Shown here: positions 7,792-16,837 of the stretch, piece by piece
Layout of the letters: every line of letters starts with the position of its first letter
How positions within the stretch are numbered: the first letter of the stretch is position 1
NCBI GenBank assembly: GCA_965247525.1
Contig: OZ252015.1
Location: forward strand, 1,736,001 to 1,800,000
Direction: 5' to 3'
DNA: 64,000 nucleotides
From: JAZKID01 sp965247525
GTDB lineage: Bacteria > Pseudomonadota > Alphaproteobacteria > Rhizobiales > UBA4765
The notes under the pieces: model-generated
The model's input: only the letters and a program-made list of their open reading frames with translations
The model's database searches: none
Told to the model about the DNA's origin: nothing
Program-made: the position numbers and the translations under genes

Positions 7792-9714
7792 ATGAACCCC
7801 AACCTACGTAACTTTGCGCTCTGGGTCATTATTGCCCTGATGCTTCTGGCTCTCTTTACGATCTTTCAGGGGCCATCGCAGCGCGCTGGCGCGGGCGATA
7901 TTTCCTTCTCGCAACTCTTGACCGAGGTTGATCAAGGCAAGGTACGCGATGTCACCATTTCCGGCCAGGACGTTCAGGGCCATTTCAGCGATGGACGCAC
8001 CTTCTCGTCATTCGCGCCGCAAGACCCGATGTTCGTGCAGCGGCTTTATCAGAAGAACGTGCAGATCAACGCGCGTCCGCCTTCTGAAAATGTCTTTTCG
8101 TCTTTGTTGATTTCATCATTGCCAATGCTGCTTTTGATCGGTGTCTGGATTTACCTGATGCGCCAGATGCAGGGCGGCGCTGGCGGCAAGGCGATGGGCT
8201 TTGGCAAAAGCCGCGCCAAAATGCTGACCGAAGCGCACGGCAAGGTCACATTCAACGATGTTGCGGGTGTCGATGAAGCAAAGGAAGACCTGTCCGAAAT
8301 CGTCGAATTTTTAAAAGAGCCGGCGAAGTTTCAAAAGCTGGGCGGCAAAATTCCGCGCGGGCTTTTGCTGGTTGGCCCGCCGGGCACAGGTAAAACACTG
8401 ATCGCGCGCGCTGTTGCGGGCGAAGCGGATGTGCCGTTCTTTACCATTTCCGGTTCCGACTTCGTTGAAATGTTTGTCGGCGTTGGCGCAAGCCGCGTGC
8501 GCGACATGTTTGAGCAGGCCAAGAAAAACTCGCCGTGTATTATTTTCATCGACGAGATCGATGCGGTTGGCCGTCATCGCGGTGCCGGACTTGGTGGCGG
8601 CAATGACGAGCGCGAACAGACGCTGAACCAGCTGCTTGTCGAAATGGACGGGTTTGAGGCCAATGAAGGCGTTATTATCATTGCGGCGACAAACCGCCCC
8701 GACGTGCTCGATCCGGCCCTGCTGCGTCCCGGCCGTTTCGACCGTCAGGTGGTTGTGGCCAATCCCGACATTACCGGCCGCGAAAAAATCCTGAAAGTGC
8801 ATTCGCGCAAAGTGCCTCTGGCCCCCGATGTCGAACTTAAAACCGTTGCGCGCGGTACGCCGGGCTTTTCTGGCGCTGATCTTGCCAACCTCGTCAACGA
8901 AGCGGCGCTTCTTGCCGCACGGCGCAACAAGCGCCTTGTCACGCGCAATGAGTTTGAAGACGCGCGCGACAAGATCATGATGGGTGCGGAGCGCCGCACG
9001 CTTGTGATGACGGAAGAAGAAAAAACGTTGACCGCTTACCATGAAGCGGGTCACGCCATCGTTGCGTTGAACGTCGTTTCAACCGACCCGTTGCACAAAG
9101 CGACAATCATTCCGCGTGGGCGTGCGCTGGGCATGGTGATGCAGCTTCCGGAGCGGGACAAATTGTCTCTGTCTTACGAGCAGATGACATCGCGCCTCGC
9201 CATTATGATGGGCGGACGCGTGGTCGAAGAACTGGTGTTTGGCGCCAATAAAGTGACGTCAGGCGCGCAGTCGGACATCGAGCAGGCGACACGTCTTGCC
9301 CGCATGATGATTACGCGCTGGGGTTTTTCCAGTAAGCTTGGCAAAGTGGCCTATGGCGAGAACAATGAAGAGGTGTTTCTTGGCATGTCGATGGGGCGCC
9401 AGCAAAACCTGTCTGAAGAAACAGCAAAAACTGTCGACGATGAAGTGCGCCGCCTGATCGACGAAGGCTATGATCATGCCAAAGACATTTTAACGACGAA
9501 GCGCGGCGATCTTGAAGCCCTTGCTCAGGGGCTTCTCGAATATGAAACGCTGAGCGGTGATGAGATCATCGACCTGATTGCGGGCAAGCCGCCGCAACGG
9601 GACAATGGCGACGACAAGCCTGCGAAAACGTCGCTGGCGACGCCTGCAGGGCGCAAGGCCAAAAAACCAAAAGCGCCTGGCACGGGTGACTTGGAGCCGC
9701 AGACCCAGAGCTAA
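7792..9714 (+). CDS. ftsH: FtsH, ATP-dependent membrane zinc protease
   Basis: At 640 residues the length is typical. Two membrane segments (about 8-25 and 103-125) flank a periplasmic loop, followed by an AAA+ module with Walker A GPPGTGKT (195-202), Walker B IIFIDEID and arginine fingers in the LRPGRFDRQ region. The zinc-protease motif HEAGH is at 417-421. FtsH degrades misfolded membrane proteins and regulators such as sigma-32; rpoH lies in this window at 20524. The Lys/Pro-rich tail is variable in the family. The Shine-Dalgarno is weak. A long stem-loop terminator follows. Upstream, 7681-7791 holds no gene. Confidence 0.98.
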   Translation: MNPNLRNFALWVIIALMLLALFTIFQGPSQRAGAGDISFSQLLTEVDQGKVRDVTISGQDVQGHFSDGRTFSSFAPQDPMFVQRLYQKNVQINARPPSENVFSSLLISSLPMLLLIGVWIYLMRQMQGGAGGKAMGFGKSRAKMLTEAHGKVTFNDVAGVDEAKEDLSEIVEFLKEPAKFQKLGGKIPRGLLLVGPPGTGKTLIARAVAGEADVPFFTISGSDFVEMFVGVGASRVRDMFEQAKKNSPCIIFIDEIDAVGRHRGAGLGGGNDEREQTLNQLLVEMDGFEANEGVIIIAATNRPDVLDPALLRPGRFDRQVVVANPDITGREKILKVHSRKVPLAPDVELKTVARGTPGFSGADLANLVNEAALLAARRNKRLVTRNEFEDARDKIMMGAERRTLVMTEEEKTLTAYHEAGHAIVALNVVSTDPLHKATIIPRGRALGMVMQLPERDKLSLSYEQMTSRLAIMMGGRVVEELVFGANKVTSGAQSDIEQATRLARMMITRWGFSSKLGKVAYGENNEEVFLGMSMGRQQNLSEETAKTVDDEVRRLIDEGYDHAKDILTTKRGDLEALAQGLLEYETLSGDEIIDLIAGKPPQRDNGDDKPAKTSLATPAGRKAKKPKAPGTGDLEPQTQS

Positions 9715-9734
9715 ACAGTTGGTCTTCAAAATTT

Positions 9735-9779
9735 AAAGCCATCCTTTGTTTTAAAAACATCGGATGGCTTTTGTTTTTT
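9735..9779 (+). terminator. Terminator after ftsH
   Basis: Arms AAAGCCATCC and GGATGGCTTT pair exactly around a 17-base AT-rich loop and are followed by TTGTTTTTT. Confidence 0.82.
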
Positions 9780-9833
9780 CACGTGTAACGCCCCACGGTT
9801 TTTGCTAAGACGGACCTTCAACCGGAGAGAGCA

Positions 9834-10649
9834 ATGCACGATATCGTCCCCACAGACCCACAACAGAAATTTAAAACAGAGGGCCTCAACGAAGTGCTGG
9901 CACGTCCCGGCCTGTTGACCCGTTTTTTCATGTGGATTGTCAGCGGCGCCGAAAAGCTCAACGTGTCCTGCTCGAAAGTCGGCAATCCGCCGGTCTTCGA
10001 CAATGCCGTGTTTCCGTGGTCAAAAAAGATTGAAGCGGAATGGCCAAAAATTCTTGCCGAACTTCAACATGTTTTGAAACGCCAGAAAGACCTGCCGAGT
10101 TTTCAGTCGATTTCAACAGATGTGGCATCGATTTCAACCGACACGCATTGGAAAACATTCTTTCTCGTCGGCTTTGGCGTTAAATCAGAAAAGAACATTG
10201 CCCAATGCCCCGACACATGGCGCATCGTCCAGCAAATCCCGGGACTGAAAACCGCCATGTTTTCGATCTTTGAACCCGGCAAGCATCTGCCCGCGCATCG
10301 CGGCCCTTACAATGGTGTTCTGCGTTTCCATCTTGGCCTGATCGTGCCGGAGCCGCGCGACAAGATTGCCATTCGCGTTGTCGACCAGATCTGCCATTGG
10401 GACGAGGGCAAGGCGCTGATTTTCGATGATGCGTTTGAGCATGAAGCCTGGAACCATACGGACAAAACCCGCGTCATTCTCTTTGTCGACTTTGCAAAAC
10501 CGCTCCGCTTCCCCGGTAATTTCGTCAACTGGATGCTGATGAATTTGGCCGTGTTTACGCCTTTCATTCGTGAGGGCATGGACAATCACAAAGAGTGGGA
10601 AAAGAAATTTTATGCGGAAGCAGAAGCGCTGCGCAACCGTGCCGCTTAA
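9834..10649 (+). CDS. Aspartyl/asparaginyl beta-hydroxylase family protein, LpxO-like
   Basis: This 271-residue protein carries the 2-oxoglutarate/Fe(II) dioxygenase core of this family. FEPGKHLPAHRGPYNGVLRFHLGL gives the first iron-binding His and the co-substrate Arg. HWDEGKALIFDDAFEHEAWN gives the second His, and RVILFVDF closes the barrel. Relatives include LpxO, which hydroxylates a secondary acyl chain of lipid A at the inner membrane, and eukaryotic Asp/Asn hydroxylases. A hydrophobic stretch near residues 20-30 (LTRFFMWIVSG) and another near 235 (WMLMNLAVFTPF) fit membrane association. GGAGAG lies six bases before the ATG. The substrate is not proven by sequence; lipid A is the most likely. 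Confidence 0.82.
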   Translation: MHDIVPTDPQQKFKTEGLNEVLARPGLLTRFFMWIVSGAEKLNVSCSKVGNPPVFDNAVFPWSKKIEAEWPKILAELQHVLKRQKDLPSFQSISTDVASISTDTHWKTFFLVGFGVKSEKNIAQCPDTWRIVQQIPGLKTAMFSIFEPGKHLPAHRGPYNGVLRFHLGLIVPEPRDKIAIRVVDQICHWDEGKALIFDDAFEHEAWNHTDKTRVILFVDFAKPLRFPGNFVNWMLMNLAVFTPFIREGMDNHKEWEKKFYAEAEALRNRAA

Positions 10650-10667
10650 CACACCGTAAAGCACGGC

Positions 10668-10708
10668 AACAAAAAGTGAGGCGTAAAACCGCTGCGCTTT
10701 TTGTTTTT
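10668..10708 (+). terminator. Terminator after the hydroxylase gene
   Basis: Arms AACAAAAAG and CTTTTTGTT, with an inner GGCG/CGCC-type pairing and a run of T at the end, form an imperfect long hairpin. Confidence 0.6.
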
Positions 10709-10749
10709 GCAGGGCTTATCCGCTACACACATTGTGAAAAGGCGGTTTC

Positions 10750-12096
10750 ATGACACGTAAATTTTTCGGCACGGACGGTATCAGGGGCACGGCGAACGGC
10801 GCGAAGCTGAATGCTGAGCTGGCACTGCGCGTCGGCATGGCCGCTGGCCTCTCCTTCCGCCACCGGGCCGAAGAGCGCCATTCCGTTTTGATCGGCAAGG
10901 ACACGCGCCTGTCTTGCTACATGATCGAACAGGCTTTGACAGCAGGCTTTCTGTCGGTCGGCATGGATGTGCTGCTTGTCGGCCCGATGCCGACACCTGC
11001 TGTTGCGATGCTTACACGTTCCATGCGCGCCGATCTTGGCGTGATGATTTCAGCCTCGCACAATTCGTATGAGGACAATGGCATCAAACTGTTTGGCCCT
11101 GATGGTTTTAAGCTGTCAGATGACATGGAGCAGGAAATTGAAGGCCTGATTGATTCAAATCTCAATACAGAGCTTGCAGGCTCCCGCGATCTTGGCCGCG
11201 CCAAGCGCGTCGAAGGCGTGCAGGCGCGCTATGTCGAATTTGCAAAACGCACGCTGCCGCGCAATGCCGAATTTGAGGGCCTGCGCATTGTTGTCGATTG
11301 CGCCAATGGCGCGGCATATAAAGTGGCACCGGAAGTGTTGTGGGAACTTGGTGCGGAGGTCATCACAATCGGCGACAAGCCAAACGGATTTAATATCAAT
11401 GACGAATGCGGCTCGACTGCGCCCGATGCCCTTCGCGCGAAAGTGCGCGAGATGCGCGCCGATATCGGCATTGCGCTCGATGGTGACGCCGACCGCGTTC
11501 TGATCGTCGATGAAAAAGGCGAGCTTGTCGACGGCGACCAGCTGATGGCGGCAATTGCCCAAAGCTGGGCGGAAGAGGGGCGGCTCACCAAGCCGGGGAT
11601 CGTTGCAACTGTCATGTCCAATCTGGGGTTGGAGCGCTATCTTAAAACACTTAATCTTGGCCTGATGCGCACGCAGGTCGGCGACCGCTATGTTCTGGAA
11701 GCCATGCAGGCGCATGATTACAATTTGGGCGGCGAACAGTCCGGCCATATTATTATGTCCGATTATTCGACGACAGGCGACGGCCTTGTCAGCGCATTGC
11801 AGCTTCTTTGCGTTGTTAAAAAATCCGGGCGCACCGTGTCGGAGGTCTGCCATAAATTCGACCCGGTTCCGCAATTGCTGCGCAATGTGAAAACCGGCAA
11901 AGGCGCGCCGCTTGAAGATGAGCGGGTTAAAAAGTCAATCGAACAAGGTCAGCAAAGGCTTGGAATGGATGGGAGGCTGGTCATTCGCCCGTCCGGCACC
12001 GAGCCATTGATCCGCGTGATGGCGGAGGGCGACGATATGGCGCTTGTCGAATCGGTTGTTGAAGATATCTGCGCCGCCGTGAAGTCCGCTGCCTGA
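10750..12096 (+). CDS. glmM: Phosphoglucosamine mutase GlmM
   Basis: At 448 residues it has the full alpha-D-phosphohexomutase pattern. The active-site loop ISASHNSYEDNGIK has the phosphoserine at about residue 103, the metal loop is DGDADRVL, the sugar-recognition loop is GGEQSGH, and the phosphate-binding loop is RPSGTEPLIRVM. GlmM converts glucosamine-6-phosphate to glucosamine-1-phosphate for UDP-GlcNAc, and so for peptidoglycan and lipopolysaccharide. The start FFGTDGIRGTAN is canonical. The neighbourhood ftsH-glmM is shared with many proteobacteria, here with an LpxO-like gene in between. Confidence 0.98.
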   Translation: MTRKFFGTDGIRGTANGAKLNAELALRVGMAAGLSFRHRAEERHSVLIGKDTRLSCYMIEQALTAGFLSVGMDVLLVGPMPTPAVAMLTRSMRADLGVMISASHNSYEDNGIKLFGPDGFKLSDDMEQEIEGLIDSNLNTELAGSRDLGRAKRVEGVQARYVEFAKRTLPRNAEFEGLRIVVDCANGAAYKVAPEVLWELGAEVITIGDKPNGFNINDECGSTAPDALRAKVREMRADIGIALDGDADRVLIVDEKGELVDGDQLMAAIAQSWAEEGRLTKPGIVATVMSNLGLERYLKTLNLGLMRTQVGDRYVLEAMQAHDYNLGGEQSGHIIMSDYSTTGDGLVSALQLLCVVKKSGRTVSEVCHKFDPVPQLLRNVKTGKGAPLEDERVKKSIEQGQQRLGMDGRLVIRPSGTEPLIRVMAEGDDMALVESVVEDICAAVKSAA

Positions 12097-12259
12097 GATT
12101 TCAGCTCTCACTCCATAGTAAAATAGCCGCGCTCTAATTTATCTGGTTAAAAAACATGGTTAAAAAAAAGTAAACCATGTATTCAAAGCTCTGATACGCC
12201 TGGCTTTCATATTTCGTAAAGTATTAATTTTAGATCATCTTTAAGGTTACCAATTAACG

Positions 12260-12274
12260 TTAAACGCTTATTAA
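12260..12274. promoter_or_regulatory. Perfect CtrA-type box (TTAA-N7-TTAA) upstream of the porin gene
   Basis: TTAA ACGCTTA TTAA matches the Caulobacter CtrA consensus exactly and lies 84 bases before the outer-membrane protein start. A TTAACCAT half-site is also present on the - strand near 12155-12165. ctrA itself is at 30671-31366. Binding is inferred, not shown. Confidence 0.55.
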
Positions 12275-12357
12275 GCGTTGTCCCGCATAGTCATCCTCGT
12301 AGTGAAATCACCCGGCGGCTTCGTCGGTTCGCAGCAACGAGTAAAGAGAGACATCAA

Positions 12358-13209
12358 ATGAAAAAAGCACTCCTTATATCAGGTGTGGCGCTGTGGGTGA
12401 TGGGTAGTCAAGCTGTAGCAGCGGATCTGTCCTTCCCGCCTCCCATGCCTGAACCTGTTCTACCCCCCATTGCTTCAAGTGGTGGCTGGTATCTTCGCGG
12501 CGACGTCGGCGTCGGCGCTGAAAAATGGGACGGTGAAGATATCGTCTCTGTTATTCCGGGTGCCTTTGCCGGTTACTCGCGCATTCAAAAAGTCATGGAT
12601 GACAAAGCCATTGTCGGTGCTGGTCTTGGTTACCAGTGGAATGACTTCCTGCGCTTCGATGCCACGGCCGAATATCGCGGCGAAAGCACATTCAATTTCA
12701 GCTATGCCGGTCCAACGGCAGCGCCAAACCAGGAATTCAACGTTTTCACAGGCCATCACTCGGCTGTCGTTGGTTTGTTGAACGCCTATTATGACATCGG
12801 CAACTTCTGGGGTGTTCTGCCATTCATCGGTGCCGGTGCCGGTTTTGCCTATCACATGGTTGATGGTTTCAACGATGTCGGCTCAGGTTCATCAGCCGGT
12901 GGTTTCGGTATTGCCGAACCCACCAACTCAACATCTTTCGCATGGGCTTTGCATGCGGGTATGGATTACGAAGTCAACCAGAACCTCAAGCTTGAGGCCA
13001 GCTATCGTTACCTGAACCAGGGCGATGCCGAAGTCGGCGACGTCACCTGCTTCAACGTTTCATGTGGCGGCTACAACCTGTCGCTTCGCGAAGTCACATC
13101 GCATGACATGCGCCTCGGCATGCGCTGGACCTTCGGCGGTGAAGAACAGCATGTTGCGATGCCGGCCTATGCGCCGCCTCCGGAACAGCCGATCGTCCGC
13201 AAATACTAG
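12358..13209 (+). CDS. Outer-membrane beta-barrel protein, Omp25/RopB-like
   Basis: This 283-residue protein has a clear signal peptide (MKKALLISGVALWVMG..., cleavage near AVAA) and a Pro-rich mature start. Alternating strands rich in Gly and aromatics follow (GWYLRGDVGVGAEKW, FLRFDATAEYRGESTF, LPFIGAGAGFAYHMV, LKLEASYRYLNQG, MRLGMRWTFGG). This is the small-porin/surface-antigen barrel common in alphaproteobacteria. It ends in tyrosine, as barrel proteins often end in an aromatic residue. AGAGAG lies before the ATG. Upstream 12097-12357 is AT-rich and carries a perfect CtrA-type box, suggesting cell-cycle control. A large terminator follows. Confidence 0.85.
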   Translation: MKKALLISGVALWVMGSQAVAADLSFPPPMPEPVLPPIASSGGWYLRGDVGVGAEKWDGEDIVSVIPGAFAGYSRIQKVMDDKAIVGAGLGYQWNDFLRFDATAEYRGESTFNFSYAGPTAAPNQEFNVFTGHHSAVVGLLNAYYDIGNFWGVLPFIGAGAGFAYHMVDGFNDVGSGSSAGGFGIAEPTNSTSFAWALHAGMDYEVNQNLKLEASYRYLNQGDAEVGDVTCFNVSCGGYNLSLREVTSHDMRLGMRWTFGGEEQHVAMPAYAPPPEQPIVRKY

Positions 13210-13224
13210 GCTTTACACTTACCT

Positions 13225-13287
13225 CAAAAAAGGCGGCCCGTGCCCAAGCGCTTGCGCGAATGGCACAATAAAGGGTCGCCTTTTTTT
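13225..13287 (+). terminator. Long terminator after the porin gene
   Basis: The outer arms AAAAAAGGCG and CGCCTTTTTTT enclose an inner hairpin GTGCC/GGCAC. The T-run is at the right end. Confidence 0.78.
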
Positions 13288-13389
13288 GTATCTTCGCTCA
13301 TGCCACTTGCGGCGGTGGCGCAAATCTTGTTGTCTGGCAGCGGGTCACTTTCCCCCAACGGAAAGCGCTCTTCTGTAAGGAAGGTCAAC

Positions 13390-14553
13390 ATGTCTGCAAA
13401 ACCGCACAAGCTGCCCAAACGCCCGCATTTTTCATCGGGCCCTTGCGCCAAAAGGCCGGGCTGGGCGCTTAAAAAACTCTCCACCGACACACTTGGCCGC
13501 TCGCACCGCGCGGGCATCGGCAAAAAGAAGCTCAAAAATGTAATTGAGCTGATGCGCGATGTGCTGGAAATTCCGGCCGACTACAAAATCGGCATCGTGC
13601 CTGCTTCAGACACCGGCGCATTTGAAATGGCGATGTGGTCTTTATTGGGCCCACGCGGCGTTGATGTTCTGGCATGGGAAAGTTTTGGCTTTGGCTGGGT
13701 CAGCGATATCAAAAAACAATTAAAGCTCGAAGATGCGCGCTATTTTGACGCGCCTTATGGCGAGCTTCCAGATTTGAAAAAAACCGACACGAAAAACCGC
13801 GACGTGGTGTTCACATGGAATGGAACCACATCAGGGGTCCGCGTGCCGGATGCGTCATGGATTGCCGCGGACCGCGAGGGCTTGACGCTTTGCGATGCGA
13901 CATCGGCGGTATTTGCGCAGGCGCTCGACTGGAGCAAACTCGATGCCACGACCTTCTCATGGCAAAAAGCGCTTGGCGGCGAAGCTGCGCACGGTGTCAT
14001 TGTTCTGAGCCCGCGCGCGGTTGCCCGGTTGGAGAGTTACAAACCCAGCTGGCCGATGCCAAAGATTTTCCGCCTGACCAAAGACGGTAAATTGATCGAC
14101 GGTATTTTTGAAGGCGAGACCATCAATACGCCGTCAATGCTGTGCGTCGAAGATTATGAAGACGCACTTCTTTGGGCGCAAAAACTTGGCGGGTTGTCAG
14201 CCTTACAAAAAAAGGCGGACGCCAATTTCCGTGCCCTCGCAAAATGGGTCAAAGCGACGCCATGGGTTGATTTTCTCGCACAAAAGCCGAAAACACGCTC
14301 CAACACGAGTGTTTGCCTGACCTTCAGCGATTCTGGCCTGACGGAAGACGCCAAGACGGCACTTGCCAAAAAGATCGACAGTCTTCTGGAAAATGAAAAC
14401 GCAGGCTACGACATCAAGGGCCACCGCGATGCGCCCGCAGGGCTTCGCATCTGGTGCGGCGCCACGGTCAATAAAAAAGACATCGAGGCTTTGTTGCCAT
14501 GGCTCGACTGGGCCTACGCGCAGGCAAAACAGACCCTACAAAAAGCAGCATAA
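13390..14553 (+). CDS. serC: Phosphoserine aminotransferase SerC
   Basis: This PLP enzyme of the class V fold makes O-phosphoserine from 3-phosphohydroxypyruvate and glutamate. It has the family start KRPHFSSGPCAKRPGW, the cofactor lysine in TFSWQKALGGEAAHG, and a C-terminal domain with FSDSGLTEDAKTAL. At about 387 residues it is the longer alphaproteobacterial form. ATG 13390 is chosen because AAGGAAGG stands just before it and SAKPHKLPKRP is the usual start; an upstream ATG at 13240 would include the porin terminator. The serA start is two bases after the stop, so serC-serA form an operon for the first steps of serine synthesis. Confidence 0.95.
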   Translation: MSAKPHKLPKRPHFSSGPCAKRPGWALKKLSTDTLGRSHRAGIGKKKLKNVIELMRDVLEIPADYKIGIVPASDTGAFEMAMWSLLGPRGVDVLAWESFGFGWVSDIKKQLKLEDARYFDAPYGELPDLKKTDTKNRDVVFTWNGTTSGVRVPDASWIAADREGLTLCDATSAVFAQALDWSKLDATTFSWQKALGGEAAHGVIVLSPRAVARLESYKPSWPMPKIFRLTKDGKLIDGIFEGETINTPSMLCVEDYEDALLWAQKLGGLSALQKKADANFRALAKWVKATPWVDFLAQKPKTRSNTSVCLTFSDSGLTEDAKTALAKKIDSLLENENAGYDIKGHRDAPAGLRIWCGATVNKKDIEALLPWLDWAYAQAKQTLQKAA

Positions 14554-14555
14554 AA

Positions 14556-16157
14556 ATGAAACGCCGTGTTCTTATCTCCGACCAGCTCTCGGACGCCGCC
14601 GTCAAGATTTTCGAAGACCGCGGTATCGAGGTGGATGTCAAATCAGGCCTCGACAAAGCAGAGCTCGCCCTCATCATTGGCGACTATGACGGCCTTGCCA
14701 TTCGCTCGGCCACCAAAGTCACGAGCGAGCTTTTAAAGTCGGCCTCAAAGCTGAAAGTTGTCGGCAGGGCCGGTATTGGCGTCGACAACGTCGATATTCC
14801 GTCCGCGACACAGCGCGGCATCATCGTCATGAACACGCCGTTCGGAAATTCGATCACGACAGCCGAACATGCGATTGCGATGATGTTTGCGCTTGCGCGT
14901 GAAATTCCGCAGGCCGATGCGTCGACGCGCGCCAGCAAATGGGAAAAAAACCGTTTCATGGGCGTCGAGCTGACAGCTAAAACGCTTGGCATTATCGGGT
15001 GCGGCAACATTGGTTCAATTGTTGCGGAGCGCGCGATCGGCATTAAAATGCGGGTGATTGCTTTTGATCCGTTTTTAAGCGCAGAGCGGGCGCTGATGCT
15101 GGGTGTTGAAAAAGTCGAGCTTGATGAGCTTTTGTCACGCGCGGATATGATCACGTTGCATACGCCGCTGACCGACAAGACACGCAATATTCTCAATGCC
15201 GAAAACTTGCAAAAATGCCGCAAAGGCGTGCGGATTATCAATTGCGCGCGCGGCGGGCTGATTGATGAGGCCGCATTGCTGGCAGCCTTGCAAAGCGGCC
15301 ATGTTGCAGGTGCGGCGCTTGACGTGTTTCTCGAAGAGCCGGCCAAGCAAAACCCTTTGTTTGAGTTGCCGAATGTAATCTGCACGCCGCATCTTGGCGC
15401 TGCCACATCAGAAGCGCAGGAAAATGTCGCGCTGCAGGTTGCCGACCAGATGGCCGATTATCTTCTGCGCGGTGCCATCACAAATGCGATCAATTTCCCG
15501 TCCATTTCAGCGGAAGAAGCGCCGCGCCTGAAACCTTTTATCGACCTTGCGCAGAAGCTTGGAAGTTTCCTTGGCCAGCTGACGGAAGCGCCGATCAAAA
15601 CCATTCGCATTGAGTATGAGGGAGCACTGGCGTCCATGAATACACGTGCCTTGACGGCGGCTGCTGTCACCGGCGTGATGTCCCCGATGCATGACAGTGT
15701 CAACATGGTCAGCGCGGTCAGCGTTGCGCAGGACAACGGCATTGTCATTGAAGAAACACGCCGCGAAACGCGCGGCGCAGCAGGGGCCGCCCGCGGCCAA
15801 TATGAAAGTTTTTTGCGCATCACGGTCGATGCCGACGATATGGCACGCCATGCAGGCGGCACTGTGTTTCATGACGGAAAACCGCGCATCGTCGAAATCC
15901 GCGACATTGCGGTCGATGCCGAATTTTCAAAGCATATGCTGTTCATACGCAATGCTGATGAGCCTGGCTTTATCGGGGCGTTTGGCATGCTGCTCGGCCA
16001 AGCAAAAGTCAACATTGCGACATTCAACCTTGGCCGCGACAGGCCGGGCGGTGATGCGGTGACTTTGGTCTCGGTCGATGATAAAATTTCCAGCGAGCTC
16101 TTAAAAAAAATCGAAGCCATTCCGCAGGTGAAACGCGTCCGGCAGCTTGTGTTCTAA
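14556..16157 (+). CDS. serA: D-3-phosphoglycerate dehydrogenase SerA
   Basis: This 533-residue enzyme oxidises 3-phosphoglycerate to 3-phosphohydroxypyruvate with NAD, the step before SerC. The catalytic domain is followed by a Rossmann fold (LGIIGCGNIGSIVAERA), the NCARGGLIDEAAL segment and the catalytic His in TPHLGAATSEAQ. An intervening ASB domain (about 320-450) and a C-terminal ACT domain (HMLFIRNADEPGFIGAFGMLL) make it the long, type-I form; the ACT domain is usually the serine-sensing part. The ATG overlaps nothing and is set by KRRVLISDQLSD. The 3' end overlaps the convergent acetyltransferase by four bases. Confidence 0.97.
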   Translation: MKRRVLISDQLSDAAVKIFEDRGIEVDVKSGLDKAELALIIGDYDGLAIRSATKVTSELLKSASKLKVVGRAGIGVDNVDIPSATQRGIIVMNTPFGNSITTAEHAIAMMFALAREIPQADASTRASKWEKNRFMGVELTAKTLGIIGCGNIGSIVAERAIGIKMRVIAFDPFLSAERALMLGVEKVELDELLSRADMITLHTPLTDKTRNILNAENLQKCRKGVRIINCARGGLIDEAALLAALQSGHVAGAALDVFLEEPAKQNPLFELPNVICTPHLGAATSEAQENVALQVADQMADYLLRGAITNAINFPSISAEEAPRLKPFIDLAQKLGSFLGQLTEAPIKTIRIEYEGALASMNTRALTAAAVTGVMSPMHDSVNMVSAVSVAQDNGIVIEETRRETRGAAGAARGQYESFLRITVDADDMARHAGGTVFHDGKPRIVEIRDIAVDAEFSKHMLFIRNADEPGFIGAFGMLLGQAKVNIATFNLGRDRPGGDAVTLVSVDDKISSELLKKIEAIPQVKRVRQLVF

Positions 16158-16837
16158 ATTTTCAGAGGCCTTTTTTGGGCGCCGGTCGTGTCAAAATTAC
16201 CCTCTGAAAGCCAGCTTTCAAAGGCTTTTTTGACCCTTGGCCATTCGGTGTCGAGCATGGAATACCATGCCGTATCACGGTTGCGGCCCTTGACAATCTC
16301 ATTTTGCCGGAAGATGCCTTCAAACGTAAAACCATAACGCAGGGCCGCGCGCCGTGATGCTGAATTGAGCGTATTGGTTTTCCATTCAAAACGCCTGAAG
16401 CCAAGATCTTCAAAAACGTAACGCATCAGTAAAAACTGAGCTTCGGTGCCAAGCGCGGTTTTTTGCAAGGCCTTGCTGTAAACAACATTTCCAACTTCGC
16501 ACACGCGCATGTCGGTGCGTATCGCCATCAGCCAAAACATGCCGACGGCCACGTTCTTGGTGTCAAGAATGGCATAATTGACCTTATCTTCTGTCTCGCC
16601 GCGCTCGCGTAAAGATGTGTTGAACTCCTGCTCATTCGCAAATGGGCCAACACGCATATAGGTCCAGATGGCATCATCCTGTTGTAAATTTTGCCATAAA
16701 ACAGGACCATGCTGAGCGACATCGAATTTGACAACGCGGCCATACTGGCCTTGCAGTGTCACCGCCGCTGGAAATTGCGCCGGTCTGTCGTCAATGAGAG
16801 CTCCAAGCTGCGAGTTATTTGCAGGCAATGCTTTCAC
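16154..16837 (-). CDS. GNAT acetyltransferase, RimJ/RimL-like
   Basis: This protein has the GNAT fold of the RimJ/RimL group: a long N-terminal part (VTLQGQYGRVVKFDV...), strand and turn VGMFWLMAIRTDMRVCEVGNVVYSKALQKTALGTEAQFLLMRYVFEDLGFRRFEWKT, then NSASRRAALRYGFTFEGIFRQ. The last block is the characteristic acceptor-side motif. Members acetylate protein N-termini or small amines; the target is unknown here. The reading frame is open to 16930, but that would overlap the exporter upstream by over 100 bases, so one of two adjacent GTG codons (16837 or 16840) is the more likely start. The stop overlaps the serA stop by four bases. Confidence 0.8.
   Translation of the reverse strand: MKALPANNSQLGALIDDRPAQFPAAVTLQGQYGRVVKFDVAQHGPVLWQNLQQDDAIWTYMRVGPFANEQEFNTSLRERGETEDKVNYAILDTKNVAVGMFWLMAIRTDMRVCEVGNVVYSKALQKTALGTEAQFLLMRYVFEDLGFRRFEWKTNTLNSASRRAALRYGFTFEGIFRQNEIVKGRNRDTAWYSMLDTEWPRVKKAFESWLSEGNFDTTGAQKRPLKI

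Noticed and set aside
8311..9054. Long antisense frame inside ftsH
   Set aside because: It is a shadow of the AAA+ domain; no ribosome site or recognisable content.
11155..11874. Long antisense frame inside glmM
   Set aside because: It is a shadow of the phosphoglucosamine mutase gene, which is complete and well conserved.
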